This document shows positions 51,084 to 59,508 of a stretch of DNA of 64,000 nucleotides, piece after piece. Where the stretch lies: the NCBI RefSeq assembly GCF_042654065.1, contig NZ_JBHSFP010000007.1, positions 254,794 to 318,793 on the forward strand. Reading direction: 5' to 3'. The first letter of the stretch is position 1; each line of letters begins with the position of its first letter. The position numbers and the translations under genes were made by a program. Origin of the DNA: Sphaerisporangium dianthi. Its GTDB lineage: Bacteria > Actinomycetota > Actinomycetes > Streptosporangiales > Streptosporangiaceae. Below the pieces are notes generated by a model. It did not search any database. It saw nothing but the letters and a program-made list of their open reading frames with translations, and had not been told where the DNA came from.

Positions 51084-51752
51084 ATGCACATCGTCATCAT
51101 GGGATGCGGCAGGGTCGGATCGACTCTCGCCCACATCCTCGAGGACAGCGGCCACTCGGTCGCGATCATCGACAGGGACCCTCAGGCGTTCCGGCGGCTG
51201 CGTGCGGGGTTCCGCGGGCGCCGCGTCACCGGCGTCGGCTTCGACCGCGACGTGCTGGAGGAGGCCGGCATCGAATCGGCCGCCGCGTACGTCGCGGTCA
51301 GCAGCGGCGACAACTCCAACATCATCTCCGCGCGCGTCGCGCGTGAGACGTTCGGCGTGGACAACGTGGTCGCCCGCATCTACGACTCGCGCCGGGCCGA
51401 GGTGTACCAGCGTCTCGGCATCCCGACGGTGGCGACCGTCCGGTGGACGGCCGACCAGATCCTGCGGCGGGTGCTGCCCGAGGGCGCCGAGCCGCTGTGG
51501 CGCGACCCCACCGGCACCGTGACGCTCGCCGAGGTGGCCTACCACCACGGGTGGATCGGCACCCGCACCAAGAAGGTGCAGGAGCTCGCGGCCACCCGGG
51601 TCGCGTTCGTCAACCGCATGGGCGAGGCTCTGCTGCCCAAGGAGGACATGGTGCTCCAGGAGGGCGACCTCCTTCACGTGATCGCCGCCGACACCGACAT
51701 GGACAGGATCAACAAGGTGCTGTCCGCGGCGCCCGAGGAGGAGTCCCACTGA
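51084..51752 (+). CDS. trkA: TrkA-family potassium uptake regulator (CeoB type)
   Basis: The 222-residue cytoplasmic protein has an N-terminal RCK domain (HIVIMGCGRVGSTLAHIL, with GxGxxG at residues 7-12 and IIDRDPQAF for NAD(H) or nucleotide binding) and a C-terminal RCK-C domain (about 140-215; ALLPKEDMVLQEGDLLHVI). TrkA proteins form a ring under a Trk/Ktr channel and gate potassium uptake. The match order in mycobacteria is ceoB-ceoC. The ATG at 51084 follows GGCGGGGGAG. Its stop overlaps the next start (TGATG, 51750-51754). Confidence 0.93.
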   Translation: MHIVIMGCGRVGSTLAHILEDSGHSVAIIDRDPQAFRRLRAGFRGRRVTGVGFDRDVLEEAGIESAAAYVAVSSGDNSNIISARVARETFGVDNVVARIYDSRRAEVYQRLGIPTVATVRWTADQILRRVLPEGAEPLWRDPTGTVTLAEVAYHHGWIGTRTKKVQELAATRVAFVNRMGEALLPKEDMVLQEGDLLHVIAADTDMDRINKVLSAAPEEESH

Positions 51753-52411
51753 TGCGCGTCACGATCGCGGGCGCGGGGGCGGTCGGCCGGTCCATCGCCG
51801 CCGAGTTGCTGGAGAACGGCCACGAGGTCCTGCTCGTCGACGCCGATCCGAGGGCCATCAAGATCGACAGCGTGCCCCAGGCCGAGTGGCTGCTCGCGGA
51901 CGCGTGCGAGATCTCCTCGCTGGACGAGGCGGGTCTGAACGCCTGCCACGTGGTGATCGCCGCCACCGGCGACGACAAGGTCAACCTCGTGGTCTCGCTG
52001 CTGGCCAAGACCGAGTACGGCGTCCCCCGGGTGGTGGCCCGCATCAACCACCCGAAGAACGAGTGGCTGTTCAACGAGTCGTGGGGCGTGGACGTCGCGG
52101 TGTCCACTCCGCGCCTGCTGTCGGCGCTGGTCGAGGAGGCCGTCAGCGTCGGCGACCTGGTGCGGCTGATGACCTTCCGGCAGGGTCAGGCGAACCTGGT
52201 GGAGCTGACGCTTCCCGAGGACGCCCCGGTCGTCGGCCAGCGGGCCGGCTCGGTGCCCTGGCCGCAGGACTCCGCGCTGGTGGCGATCCTGCGCGAGGGG
52301 CGGGTGCTGGTGCCCTCGGACGACGATCCGCTGGAGGCCGGGGACGAGTTGCTGTTCGTGGCCAGCCAGGAGGTCGAGGGAGAGCTGGCGCAGCTTCTGT
52401 CGCCGCACTGA
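51752..52411 (+). CDS. TrkA-family potassium uptake regulator (CeoC type)
   Basis: The 219-residue protein is the second RCK subunit: RVTIAGAGAVGRSIAAEL (GxGxxG at 7-12), LVDADPRAIK, and a C-terminal RCK-C domain from about 140 (LTLPEDAPVVGQRAGSVPW and DDPLEAGDELLFVA). It overlaps the first trkA gene by one base, so equal amounts of both proteins are expected, in keeping with a hetero-oligomeric ring. No membrane TrkH/TrkG gene is in the window; the KimA-like permease divergent from this operon is the only nearby candidate for potassium movement. Confidence 0.92.
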   Translation: MRVTIAGAGAVGRSIAAELLENGHEVLLVDADPRAIKIDSVPQAEWLLADACEISSLDEAGLNACHVVIAATGDDKVNLVVSLLAKTEYGVPRVVARINHPKNEWLFNESWGVDVAVSTPRLLSALVEEAVSVGDLVRLMTFRQGQANLVELTLPEDAPVVGQRAGSVPWPQDSALVAILREGRVLVPSDDDPLEAGDELLFVASQEVEGELAQLLSPH

Positions 52412-52499
52412 GGGCTCATCGCCGGCCCGCGCTCCCCCGCCCGTCGTGCGGGCGCCGGCCTCCGGACGGCCGCGCACCCGCGAGGAGCGCGGCCGTCCG

Positions 52500-52617
52500 C
52501 CTGCCGGTCAACGGCGCGCGTCGCGAGAGGCGTGGCCGTCCGCCTGCCGATCACAGGCACGCGGACGAGCCTGCCGATCACAGGCGCGGGCGAGCCTGCC
52601 GGTCGAGGGCGCGCGGG
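52500..52617. repeat. degenerate 25-27-bp tandem repeat
   Basis: CCTGCCGRT cores recur at 52500, 52543, 52570 and 52595 in the gap between the convergent trkA and DUF3159 genes. Two units also share ATCACAGGC. Confidence 0.65.
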
Positions 52618-52652
52618 GCGGGAGGCGAGCGCCGGGACCCGCGGCCCGGGGA

Positions 52653-53408
52653 TCAGGTGCCCGCGGCCGGTGGCGCCGACGAGATCGGGGTGCGGCCCCG
52701 GGCCAGCACCCAGACCATGGCGCCGAGCCCGGCGACCTGGAGCGGCCAGCCGAGCGCGATCTTCGCCACCCCGAGCGCGGCGACCTGGTTGGAAAGGTAC
52801 AGCGGGAACTGCACGGCCACCCGCAGCAGGCACGGGAGGATGAGCAGCCAGGTCAGGCGCGAGCAGAGCCGGACGATGCCGGGGTCGCGCCGCCACCCGG
52901 TCGGGTCGCCGGTCACCGAGCCGATGAGGAAGCCGACCACCGGCCAGCGGACGACGATGGACAGCGTCATGGCGGCGGCGTATCCCGCGTTGTAGACGAG
53001 GCCCGGCACGAAGACGTCCTTGGCCTCGCCCGTGCGCGAGGCGAACAACGCGCCGATGCCGATGCCGACGAGGCTGTTGAGCACGAACTGCGGCGTCGAG
53101 CGCTGCGCCAGCCGCACCACCAGCAGCAGGACGGCCGCGCCGATGCTGATGAACAGCGAGGTCTTGAGCTGCTCGGTGACGATCCAGCAGACGGTGAAGG
53201 CGACCGTCGGCACGGCCGCCTCGACGATGCCCCGAACGCCGCCGAGCGCTTTGGCGAGTTGCGCGCGGATGGCGGCCTCGACGGTGTCGTGCGCGGCCGC
53301 CTCCTGAGCCGTCTCGGCGGAGGCGCTCATCGGTGCGCTCCCGGCGCGGTCGCGCCCTTCGGCGGCTGCATGGTCATGGGTCTCCTCGCCTGGGGGAACC
53401 GTGGTCAC
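52653..53408 (-). CDS. DUF3159 membrane protein
   Basis: The 251-residue protein has a hydrophilic N-terminal 45 residues, then five or six membrane helices (AAVPTVAFTVCWIVTE, LFISIGAAVLLLVVRLA, LVGIGIGALFASRTG, YAAAMTLSIVVRWPVVGFLIG and VAGLGAMVWVLARG). The motif GDPTGWRRDPGIVRLCSRLTWLLILPCLLR (landmark: TGWRRDPGIVRLCSRLTW) is typical of actinobacterial DUF3159. Its function is unknown, but its place behind the OB-fold gene is conserved. The GTG at 53408 overlaps the stop of that gene by four bases; an ATG at 53330 would shorten the N-terminus by 26 residues. Confidence 0.88.
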   Translation of the reverse strand: MTTVPPGEETHDHAAAEGRDRAGSAPMSASAETAQEAAAHDTVEAAIRAQLAKALGGVRGIVEAAVPTVAFTVCWIVTEQLKTSLFISIGAAVLLLVVRLAQRSTPQFVLNSLVGIGIGALFASRTGEAKDVFVPGLVYNAGYAAAMTLSIVVRWPVVGFLIGSVTGDPTGWRRDPGIVRLCSRLTWLLILPCLLRVAVQFPLYLSNQVAALGVAKIALGWPLQVAGLGAMVWVLARGRTPISSAPPAAGT

Positions 53409-53794
53409 TGGCCGCTCGCCGGCCGCAGCTCGTAGCGAGGGTTGAACATCACCTTACGGCCGTCCTGGACGCTGACGAGCCCTTCGGCGCGCACCACCCG
53501 GCCCGGCTCGATGCCGATGATCTTCCGCCTGCCCAGCCACACCAGGTCGATCACGTCCGACCCGTCGTACAGCTCGGCCTCCAAGGACGGCGCGCCGCCC
53601 CGGGGGCGCAGCGTCACCGTGCGGAGCGTGCCCGCCACGCAGAACCTCCTGCGCTGGCCGCAGGAGGCGATGGGCGTCGCCCCGTACTGGTCGAGGTCCT
53701 CCTGGAGCTCCGCGGCCTCCAGCTCGGCCTGGCTGGTCGTCAGCCGCCGCAGGAACCCACGCAGCCCCCGTTTGACGGGCTCTGCCGTACTCAT
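53405..53794 (-). CDS. OB-fold nucleic-acid-binding domain protein
   Basis: The 129-residue protein has an N-terminal helix pair and an OB-fold (about 45-125; CVAGTLRTVTLRPRGGAP, LEAELYDGSDVIDLVWLGRRKI and GIEPGRVVRAEGLVSV). The pattern matches a small actinobacterial family always found between DUF3710 and DUF3159. OB folds bind single-stranded DNA or RNA, but no partner is known for this family. It starts 57 bases after the DUF3710 gene and is coupled to the DUF3159 gene. Confidence 0.87.
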   Translation of the reverse strand: MSTAEPVKRGLRGFLRRLTTSQAELEAAELQEDLDQYGATPIASCGQRRRFCVAGTLRTVTLRPRGGAPSLEAELYDGSDVIDLVWLGRRKIIGIEPGRVVRAEGLVSVQDGRKVMFNPRYELRPASGQ

Positions 53795-53851
53795 CTGCCG
53801 TTCAACTCCTCGCGAGCCCTGTGGTCTGGACCATCCTGCCCGCAGCTTACG

Positions 53852-54523
53852 TCAGCGAAGCTCGCTGATCTCAGGCCCGCGCTGGAACGGATTGAGGTCG
53901 GGCCGGCCCTCGGCCTGCTGCTCGACGGCCTGGCGCGCCTCGGCGGGCAGCCTCAGCTCGATCGGCTCCTTGGGCGCCATGGGCAGGTCGCCGCGGACCA
54001 CCACGATGTCGCGGATGACGTCCTCGAGAGTCTTGGCGGCGTCGGCGTCGGCGATGGCGCGGCCGCTGATGACGCCCCGCAGGAACCAGCGCGGCCCGTC
54101 GACGCCGATGAACCGGACGGGCTGGACGGCGCCGTCCTGGTCGATCTCGGCGGCCAGCTCGGCGCCGAAGGGGCCTTCCTGCTGCCGGCAGGCGCCCCCC
54201 GCCGCGGTCAGCTCGCGAGACAGCTCGCCGCGGACCTCCTCCCAGATGCCGCTCTTCTTGGGAGCGGCGAACGCGTGCACCTGCAGGGCGCTCTCTTCGA
54301 CGAGCACGACGGCGCCCACGATCTGCTCTCCGGCGACGTTGAGCTGGATCTCGAACCCGGGGCCGATGGGCAGCCGCACGCCGCCCAGGTCGACCCGCTC
54401 GGTCTCGGGGTGGGGCTCGTCGGCGTCCCACGGTCCCGACTCGCGGACGGGGGCCTGCGCGTCGGCGGCCTGTGCCGTCTCCTCTTGCTCCGCATGACGG
54501 CGGCGTCGGAACACTTCGTTCAC
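53852..54523 (-). CDS. DUF3710 family protein
   Basis: The 223-residue cytoplasmic protein has an acidic N-terminal tail and a DUF3710 domain (about 40-200): VDLGGVRLPIGPGFEIQLNV, GAVVLVEESALQVHAFAAPKKSGIWEEVR, and PVRFIGVDGPRWFLRGVISG are the conserved blocks. Function unknown; it follows dut in nearly all actinomycetes. The gap to dut is only 13 bases, and the GTG start at 54523 has AAAAGGAGTG upstream, so it is in the dut operon. Confidence 0.9.
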   Translation of the reverse strand: MNEVFRRRRHAEQEETAQAADAQAPVRESGPWDADEPHPETERVDLGGVRLPIGPGFEIQLNVAGEQIVGAVVLVEESALQVHAFAAPKKSGIWEEVRGELSRELTAAGGACRQQEGPFGAELAAEIDQDGAVQPVRFIGVDGPRWFLRGVISGRAIADADAAKTLEDVIRDIVVVRGDLPMAPKEPIELRLPAEARQAVEQQAEGRPDLNPFQRGPEISELR

Positions 54524-54536
54524 ACTCCTTTTCGAC

Positions 54537-54971
54537 TTATCGGCCGGTGGAGCCGAACCCGCCGGCGCCGCGCGCCGAGCCGGGAAGCCGCTCCACCTCG
54601 TAGAAAGCTGCCTTCTCCACCCGCTGGACGACGAGCTGGGCGATACGGTCGCCCCGCCGGAAGCGCACGGCGTCCTTGGCGTCGGTGTTGATCAGCGTCA
54701 CCTTGATCTCGCCGCGGTACCCGGCGTCGACCGTGCCGGGCGCGTTGACGAGCGTGACGCCGAAGCGCGCCGCGAGCCCGGAACGGGGGTGCACGAAGGC
54801 GGCGTACCCGTCGGGCAGCGCGATCGCCACGCCGGTGCCCACGACGGCCCGCTCGCCCGGCAGCAGCTCGACGTCCGCCGCGGCGTGCAGGTCGGCTCCC
54901 GCGTCTCCCGGGTGGGCGTACGACGGCAGCGGGAGCTCGGGGTCGAGTCGCTGGATCAGCACCTCGATCAT
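54537..54971 (-). CDS. dut: deoxyuridine 5'-triphosphate nucleotidohydrolase
   Basis: The 144-residue enzyme hydrolyses dUTP to dUMP and pyrophosphate, keeping uracil out of DNA and feeding thymidylate synthesis. The five motifs of the trimeric family are complete: DAGADLHAA, HPRSGLAA, NAPGTVDAGYRGEI, RRGDRIAQLVV and the flexible C-terminal RGAGGFGSTGR. It heads the operon dut-DUF3710-OB-DUF3159. Confidence 0.97.
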   Translation of the reverse strand: MIEVLIQRLDPELPLPSYAHPGDAGADLHAAADVELLPGERAVVGTGVAIALPDGYAAFVHPRSGLAARFGVTLVNAPGTVDAGYRGEIKVTLINTDAKDAVRFRRGDRIAQLVVQRVEKAAFYEVERLPGSARGAGGFGSTGR

Positions 54972-55049
54972 GGATTCACCTCGTGGTCGTGGAGCCGCGC
55001 TCGGCTGACGTCGATGTGACCTCGCCCGCCGGACCGCAGGACGCCAACC

Positions 55050-55069
55050 CGGGCCGGCACGCCGGCCCG
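55050..55069 (-). terminator. hairpin downstream of the AI-2E-type permease gene
   Basis: CGGGCCGGC (55050-55058) and GCCGGCCCG (55061-55069) form a perfect stem with a 2-base centre, about 100 bases after the permease stop. Such a tight centre would open to a 4-base loop in RNA. Confidence 0.5.
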
Positions 55070-55166
55070 GCGGCCCGCGGGCGCGCGAGCCGGGCCCTCA
55101 GCCTCAAGGTACGCCCTGAAGCGTGCCGGGGCCGAACGGGCGAGCAAGGTGTCACGAACGGAGACC

Positions 55167-56432
55167 TTACCGGCTGTGCTGCGGCGACACGTCCTCCCCC
55201 GCGCCGGGCGCCCGCCCGGCCGCGGGCCCGGGCGGCTCGGACGCGTGGGACGGGCCTTCGGAACCCGGCCGGAGCCGCTCGCCGGAGCCCGGCCGACGCG
55301 GCGCGGGCGCCTGTCCGGAGCCGGGGCCCGGCCCCTCGGGCGCCGGCTCGTGGGGCGCGGCGGGCGGCAGCTCGCGCGGGTGCCTGCGCAGCTCGGGCAG
55401 GGCCCGGTAGACCACCGCAGCGACCGGCACCGCGATCGCCGCGCCGGCGATGCCGCCGAGGATGCCGCCGACCGCCAGCACCAGGATGATCGCGAGAGGG
55501 TGGAACTTCACCGCCCGCCCGACGATCATCGGCTGGAGCACGTGGTTCTCCAGCTGCTGCTCGACGACGAGGATGCCGACGAAGACCAGGGCGAGGATCG
55601 GCCCCTGTGCGCCGAGCGTCACCAGGGCGGCCAGGCCCCCGGCGATGAAGATGCCGATGATCGGGATGAAGCTCGCCAGGAAGACCAGGACCGCGAGCGG
55701 CGCCCACAGCGGCACCCTCATGGCGAACAGCACGATGCCGATGATCATGCCGTGGATGGCGGCCACGATGACCGTGCCGTGGATGTACTGCGAGAGGGTG
55801 TGCCAGGCGGCGCGGCCGGCGCGGTCGACCCGGGGCGAGGCCGAGCCGAAGGCGCGCAGGAACCACGACCAGATGCGGTCGCCGTCCTTGAGCAGGAAGA
55901 AGGTGACGAACAGCAGCAGCACGATCGAGGCGAGCACCTCGATGAAGGCCGCCGCGGTGGACAGCAGCGTGCTGGTGATGGCGCTGCGCTGTTCGTTGAC
56001 CTGCTTGACGATCTCGTCGACCATGCCGGTGAGCTGGGCCTGCTTGAGGTGGAACGGTCCGGTCAGCAGCCAGCCCTGCACCTCGCGTGCGGTCTTCTGG
56101 ATCTGCTCGACCAGCCCGGGGAACTCGTCGTTGGCGCGCGTGCCGATGATGAAGCCGACGGCGACCAGGACGGCGAACCCGAACAGCATGGTGATCCACG
56201 TCGCCCAGATGGGGCGCAGGCCCGCCTTGCGCAGCCGGTCGGTGAGCGGGAAGAGCAGGGCGGTCAGCAGCAGCGCGACCGCCAGCGGCAGCGCCACGAA
56301 GCTCAAGCGCACGATGATCTGCGCCGAGAAGTAGATCACCACGCCGAGGACGATCAGCCGCCAGCTCCAGGCCGCCAGGGTCGACAGCACCGGTGGCACG
56401 CTGCGCCCGTCAGTCTCCCGTTCAGCGATCAC
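55167..56432 (-). CDS. AI-2E family transporter (TqsA/PerM type)
   Basis: The 421-residue protein has about eight membrane helices. Blocks typical of the family are LPLAVALLLTALLFPLTDRL, FVTFFLLKDGDRIWSWFLRAFG and FLASFIPIIGIFIAGGLAALVTL near residue 260, and VEQQLENHVLQPMIVGRAVKFHPLAIIL near 310. The family exports autoinducer-2 in E. coli but includes antiporters elsewhere; substrate unknown. The last 65 residues are a Pro/Gly/Ala-rich cytoplasmic tail of low complexity. The GTG at 56432 was preferred; an ATG at 56471 would add 13 residues. Confidence 0.88.
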   Translation of the reverse strand: MIAERETDGRSVPPVLSTLAAWSWRLIVLGVVIYFSAQIIVRLSFVALPLAVALLLTALLFPLTDRLRKAGLRPIWATWITMLFGFAVLVAVGFIIGTRANDEFPGLVEQIQKTAREVQGWLLTGPFHLKQAQLTGMVDEIVKQVNEQRSAITSTLLSTAAAFIEVLASIVLLLFVTFFLLKDGDRIWSWFLRAFGSASPRVDRAGRAAWHTLSQYIHGTVIVAAIHGMIIGIVLFAMRVPLWAPLAVLVFLASFIPIIGIFIAGGLAALVTLGAQGPILALVFVGILVVEQQLENHVLQPMIVGRAVKFHPLAIILVLAVGGILGGIAGAAIAVPVAAVVYRALPELRRHPRELPPAAPHEPAPEGPGPGSGQAPAPRRPGSGERLRPGSEGPSHASEPPGPAAGRAPGAGEDVSPQHSR

Positions 56433-56550
56433 TTCTACAGACTGGCATGTCAGGCGGCCGAACGCGCGCACGTTGCGGCCGGGTTCAAGCGATGCCCCGC
56501 TTTCTCCCCCACCTCGACCACCCGATATGCCCCTTATGTAGGGGAAGGCC

Positions 56551-59118
56551 CTACTCGGCGGCCACCGCGGCCAGGGTGACGCTGACGCTCAGCTCGCCGT
56601 CACCCGGTTCGAGGACGAACTCACCCACCGTCCCCGCCGCGCACAGGTCGTCCTTCGCGCGCCGCACCGTCTCGGCGGCGGCGCCGCCGACCGCGAGCCG
56701 CGCCACCTCGGCCCGCATGGACAGCCTGGCCGAGGACTTGGCCTTGCGGATCTCGCGGAGCACCTCGGACACGGCGGCCAGGACCTCCGGATCGCCGGCG
56801 GCGTCCAGCTCACCGGCCGACGGCCAGGAGGCGCGGTGCACCGAGCCCTGCCGCCACCAGGACCAGACCTCCTCGGTGACGAACGGCAGGAACGGCGCGA
56901 ACAGCCGCAGCATCACCTGCAACGCCCGCCGCAGCGCGGCGCGCGCCGACAGCGCCCCGGCGTCCGCCCCGTAGGCGCGGGCCTTGACCAGCTCGAGGTA
57001 GTCGTCGCAGAACTCCCAGAAGAACCGCTCGGCGGCCTCCAGCGCGCGGGTGTACTCGTAGGACTCGAAGGCCGCCGTGGCCTCCTCCACGACCGTGGCC
57101 AGCCGCGCGAGCATCGACCGGTCGAGCGCCTCGGTCACCTCGCCGTCGGCATCGGCATCGGGGCCGGCGTCGCCCAGGCCCAGCACGAACTTGGAGGCGT
57201 TGAGGATCTTGATGGCCAGGCGGCGGCCGACCTTGATCTGGCCGGTGTCGAAGGCCGTGTCGGTGCCCGGGCGCCCGCCGGCGGCCCAGTAGCGCACCGC
57301 GTCGGAGCCGTACTCGCGCAGCAGGCCCATGGGCGTGACGACGTTGCCCTTGGACTTGGACATCTTCTTGCGGTCGGGGTCGAGGATCCAGCCGGAGATC
57401 GCGGCCTCGCGCCAGGGCAGCACGCCGCTCTCGAGGTGCGCCCTGACCACCGAGGCGAACAGCCACGTGCGGATGATCTCGTGGGCCTGCGGCCGCAGGT
57501 CCATGGGGAAGACCCGCCGGTACAGGTCGTCGTCGCGCTCCCAGCCCGAGACGATCTGCGGGGACAGCGAGGAGGTCGCCCAGGTGTCCATGACGTCGGG
57601 GTCGGCGGCGAAGCCGAACGGCTTGCCCCGCTGCTCCTCGGCGTAGCCGGGCGGCACGTCGCTCGCGGGATCGACCGGCAGGACGCTCTCGGGCGGCACG
57701 ATCGGCGCGTCGTGGATGGGCTCGCCCTCGGAGTCCAGCGGGTACCAGACGGGGATGGGCACGCCGAAGAACCGCTGGCGGGAGATCAGCCAGTCGCCGG
57801 CCAGGCCCCGCACCCAGTTCTCGTAGCGGACCCGCATGTGCGGAGGGTGCCAGCGCAGCTCGCCGCCGCGTTCGAGCAGCGCCTGCCGCAGCCCGGCGTC
57901 CCGGCCGCCGTTGCGGACGTACCACTGGCGGGTGGTGACGATCTCCAGCGGCCGGTCGCCCTTCTCGTAGAACTTGACCGGACGGGAGATCTTGCGGGGC
58001 TCGCCCTCGATCTCGCCCGACTCGCGGAGCATCTCGACGATGCGCTCGCGGGCCGAGTGGGTGGTCCTGCCGGCCAGCTCGGCGTACGTGCCGGCCGGGA
58101 CGCTCTCGGGCGGCTCGGCCAGCATGCGGCCGTCCCAGCCGATCACCGGCCGCGTCGGCAGGTCGAGCTCGCGCCACCAGACGACGTCGGTGACGTCGCC
58201 GAAGGTGCAGATCATCGCGATGCCCGAGCCCTTGTCGCGCTCGGCCAGCCGGTGGGCGAGCACCGGCACGTGGACGCCGAACAGCGGCGTGCGCACCGTC
58301 TTGCCGAACAGCGGCTGGTAGCGCTCGTCGTCGGGGTGGGCGACCAGGGCCACGCAGGCCGGGATCAGCTCGGGGCGGGTGGTCTCGATGTGCACGCCCT
58401 CGGCGTACGCGGTGCCGGGGACGCCGCCGAACCGGACGCGGTGGAAGGCGCCCGGCCACTCGCGGTCCTCCAGCTCGGCCTGGGCGACGGCCGTGCGGAA
58501 GGTCACGTCCCACAGGGTCGGCCCCTCGGCCACGTACGCCTCGCCGCGCGCCAGGTTGCGCAGGAACGCGCGCTGCGAGGCGGCGCGGGAGGCCCCGTCG
58601 ATCGTGGCGTAGGTCAGCGACCAGTCGACCGAGAGCCCCAGATGCCGCCACAGCTCCTCGAAGGCCTTCTCGTCCTCCTTCGTGAGGCGCTCGCACAGCT
58701 CGATGAAGTTGCGCCGCGAGACGGGGACCTGGCGCTTGGCGTCGGGCTTGTCAGGCGGCAGGAAACCCGGGTCGTAGGGCAGCGAGGGGTCGCAGCGCAC
58801 GCCGAAGTGGTTCTGCACGCGGCGCTCGGTGGGCAGGCCGTTGTCGTCCCAGCCCATGGGGTAGAAGACCTCACGTCCGCGCATGCGCTGGAAGCGGGCG
58901 ATCGTGTCGGTGTGGGTGTAGGAGAAGACGTGGCCGACGTGCAGGGCGCCCGAGACGGTCGGCGGCGGCGTGTCGATCGAGTAGACCTGCTCGCGCGTCT
59001 TGGCGCGGTCGAAGCGGTAGGTGCCCTCGGCCTCCCAGCGCGATACCCATACCGGCTCCAGGCCATCGAGAGAGGGCCTTTCGGGAACGGTGGCATGGCG
59101 CGGTGGCTCTTGGGTCAT
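56551..59118 (-). CDS. valS: valine-tRNA ligase
   Basis: ValS charges tRNA-Val with valine and hydrolyses mis-charged threonine in its CP1 editing domain. The 855-residue class I synthetase has the HIGH motif as HVGH (60-63 in PPPTVSGALHVGHV) and KMSKS (KKMSKSKGNVVTP near residue 570). The editing domain lies between (EGVHIETTRPELIPACVALVAHP). Anticodon-binding helices follow and there is no long C-terminal coiled-coil arm, as in the shorter archaeal-like ValRS that many actinomycetes carry. The ATG at 59118 is preceded by TACCAT at a leaderless distance. Confidence 0.95.
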   Translation of the reverse strand: MTQEPPRHATVPERPSLDGLEPVWVSRWEAEGTYRFDRAKTREQVYSIDTPPPTVSGALHVGHVFSYTHTDTIARFQRMRGREVFYPMGWDDNGLPTERRVQNHFGVRCDPSLPYDPGFLPPDKPDAKRQVPVSRRNFIELCERLTKEDEKAFEELWRHLGLSVDWSLTYATIDGASRAASQRAFLRNLARGEAYVAEGPTLWDVTFRTAVAQAELEDREWPGAFHRVRFGGVPGTAYAEGVHIETTRPELIPACVALVAHPDDERYQPLFGKTVRTPLFGVHVPVLAHRLAERDKGSGIAMICTFGDVTDVVWWRELDLPTRPVIGWDGRMLAEPPESVPAGTYAELAGRTTHSARERIVEMLRESGEIEGEPRKISRPVKFYEKGDRPLEIVTTRQWYVRNGGRDAGLRQALLERGGELRWHPPHMRVRYENWVRGLAGDWLISRQRFFGVPIPVWYPLDSEGEPIHDAPIVPPESVLPVDPASDVPPGYAEEQRGKPFGFAADPDVMDTWATSSLSPQIVSGWERDDDLYRRVFPMDLRPQAHEIIRTWLFASVVRAHLESGVLPWREAAISGWILDPDRKKMSKSKGNVVTPMGLLREYGSDAVRYWAAGGRPGTDTAFDTGQIKVGRRLAIKILNASKFVLGLGDAGPDADADGEVTEALDRSMLARLATVVEEATAAFESYEYTRALEAAERFFWEFCDDYLELVKARAYGADAGALSARAALRRALQVMLRLFAPFLPFVTEEVWSWWRQGSVHRASWPSAGELDAAGDPEVLAAVSEVLREIRKAKSSARLSMRAEVARLAVGGAAAETVRRAKDDLCAAGTVGEFVLEPGDGELSVSVTLAAVAAE

Positions 59119-59196
59119 GGCGCCCAATGGTATGGCGTCACGCCGCCCCTCCGCACAAAGGGCTAGGGTTCATCTAGATCGACGAGGGGAGAGGTC

Positions 59197-59502
59197 ATGG
59201 CCGGATCAGACGAGGCCGAGAAGCCCGACATGGCGTGGCGGCTCATCGGCGCTGTCGTCGCGCTGGGCGTCGGATACGCCACCCGCAAGGCCATCGAGTT
59301 CGGCTGGCGGAAGACCACGGGCAAGAAGCCCCCGGCCGACCCCAACTCGCTGGAGACCGGTCTCGCCGAGGCGGTCGGCTTCGCGGTGGTGCTCGGCGTG
59401 GGCATGGAGGTCGCCCGCATCGTGGCGACCCGCTCGGCCCACAAGAGGTATCAGGCGTGGAAGGCCATCCCCGAGAAGGCCGAGCGCGTCATCAAGTCGT
59501 AG
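59197..59502 (+). CDS. DUF4235 family small membrane protein
   Basis: The 101-residue protein has two membrane helices (about 13-29, MAWRLIGAVVALGVGYATRKAI, and 57-75, EAVGFAVVLGVGMEVARI), which is the DUF4235 plan; GWRKTTGKKPP forms the linker. Function unknown. The ribosome binding site GGGAGAGG precedes the ATG, and TAGGGT at 59164-59169 is a -10 box giving a leader of about 20 bases. It is divergent from valS and convergent with otsA. Confidence 0.88.
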   Translation: MAGSDEAEKPDMAWRLIGAVVALGVGYATRKAIEFGWRKTTGKKPPADPNSLETGLAEAVGFAVVLGVGMEVARIVATRSAHKRYQAWKAIPEKAERVIKS

Positions 59503-59508
59503 GACGGG

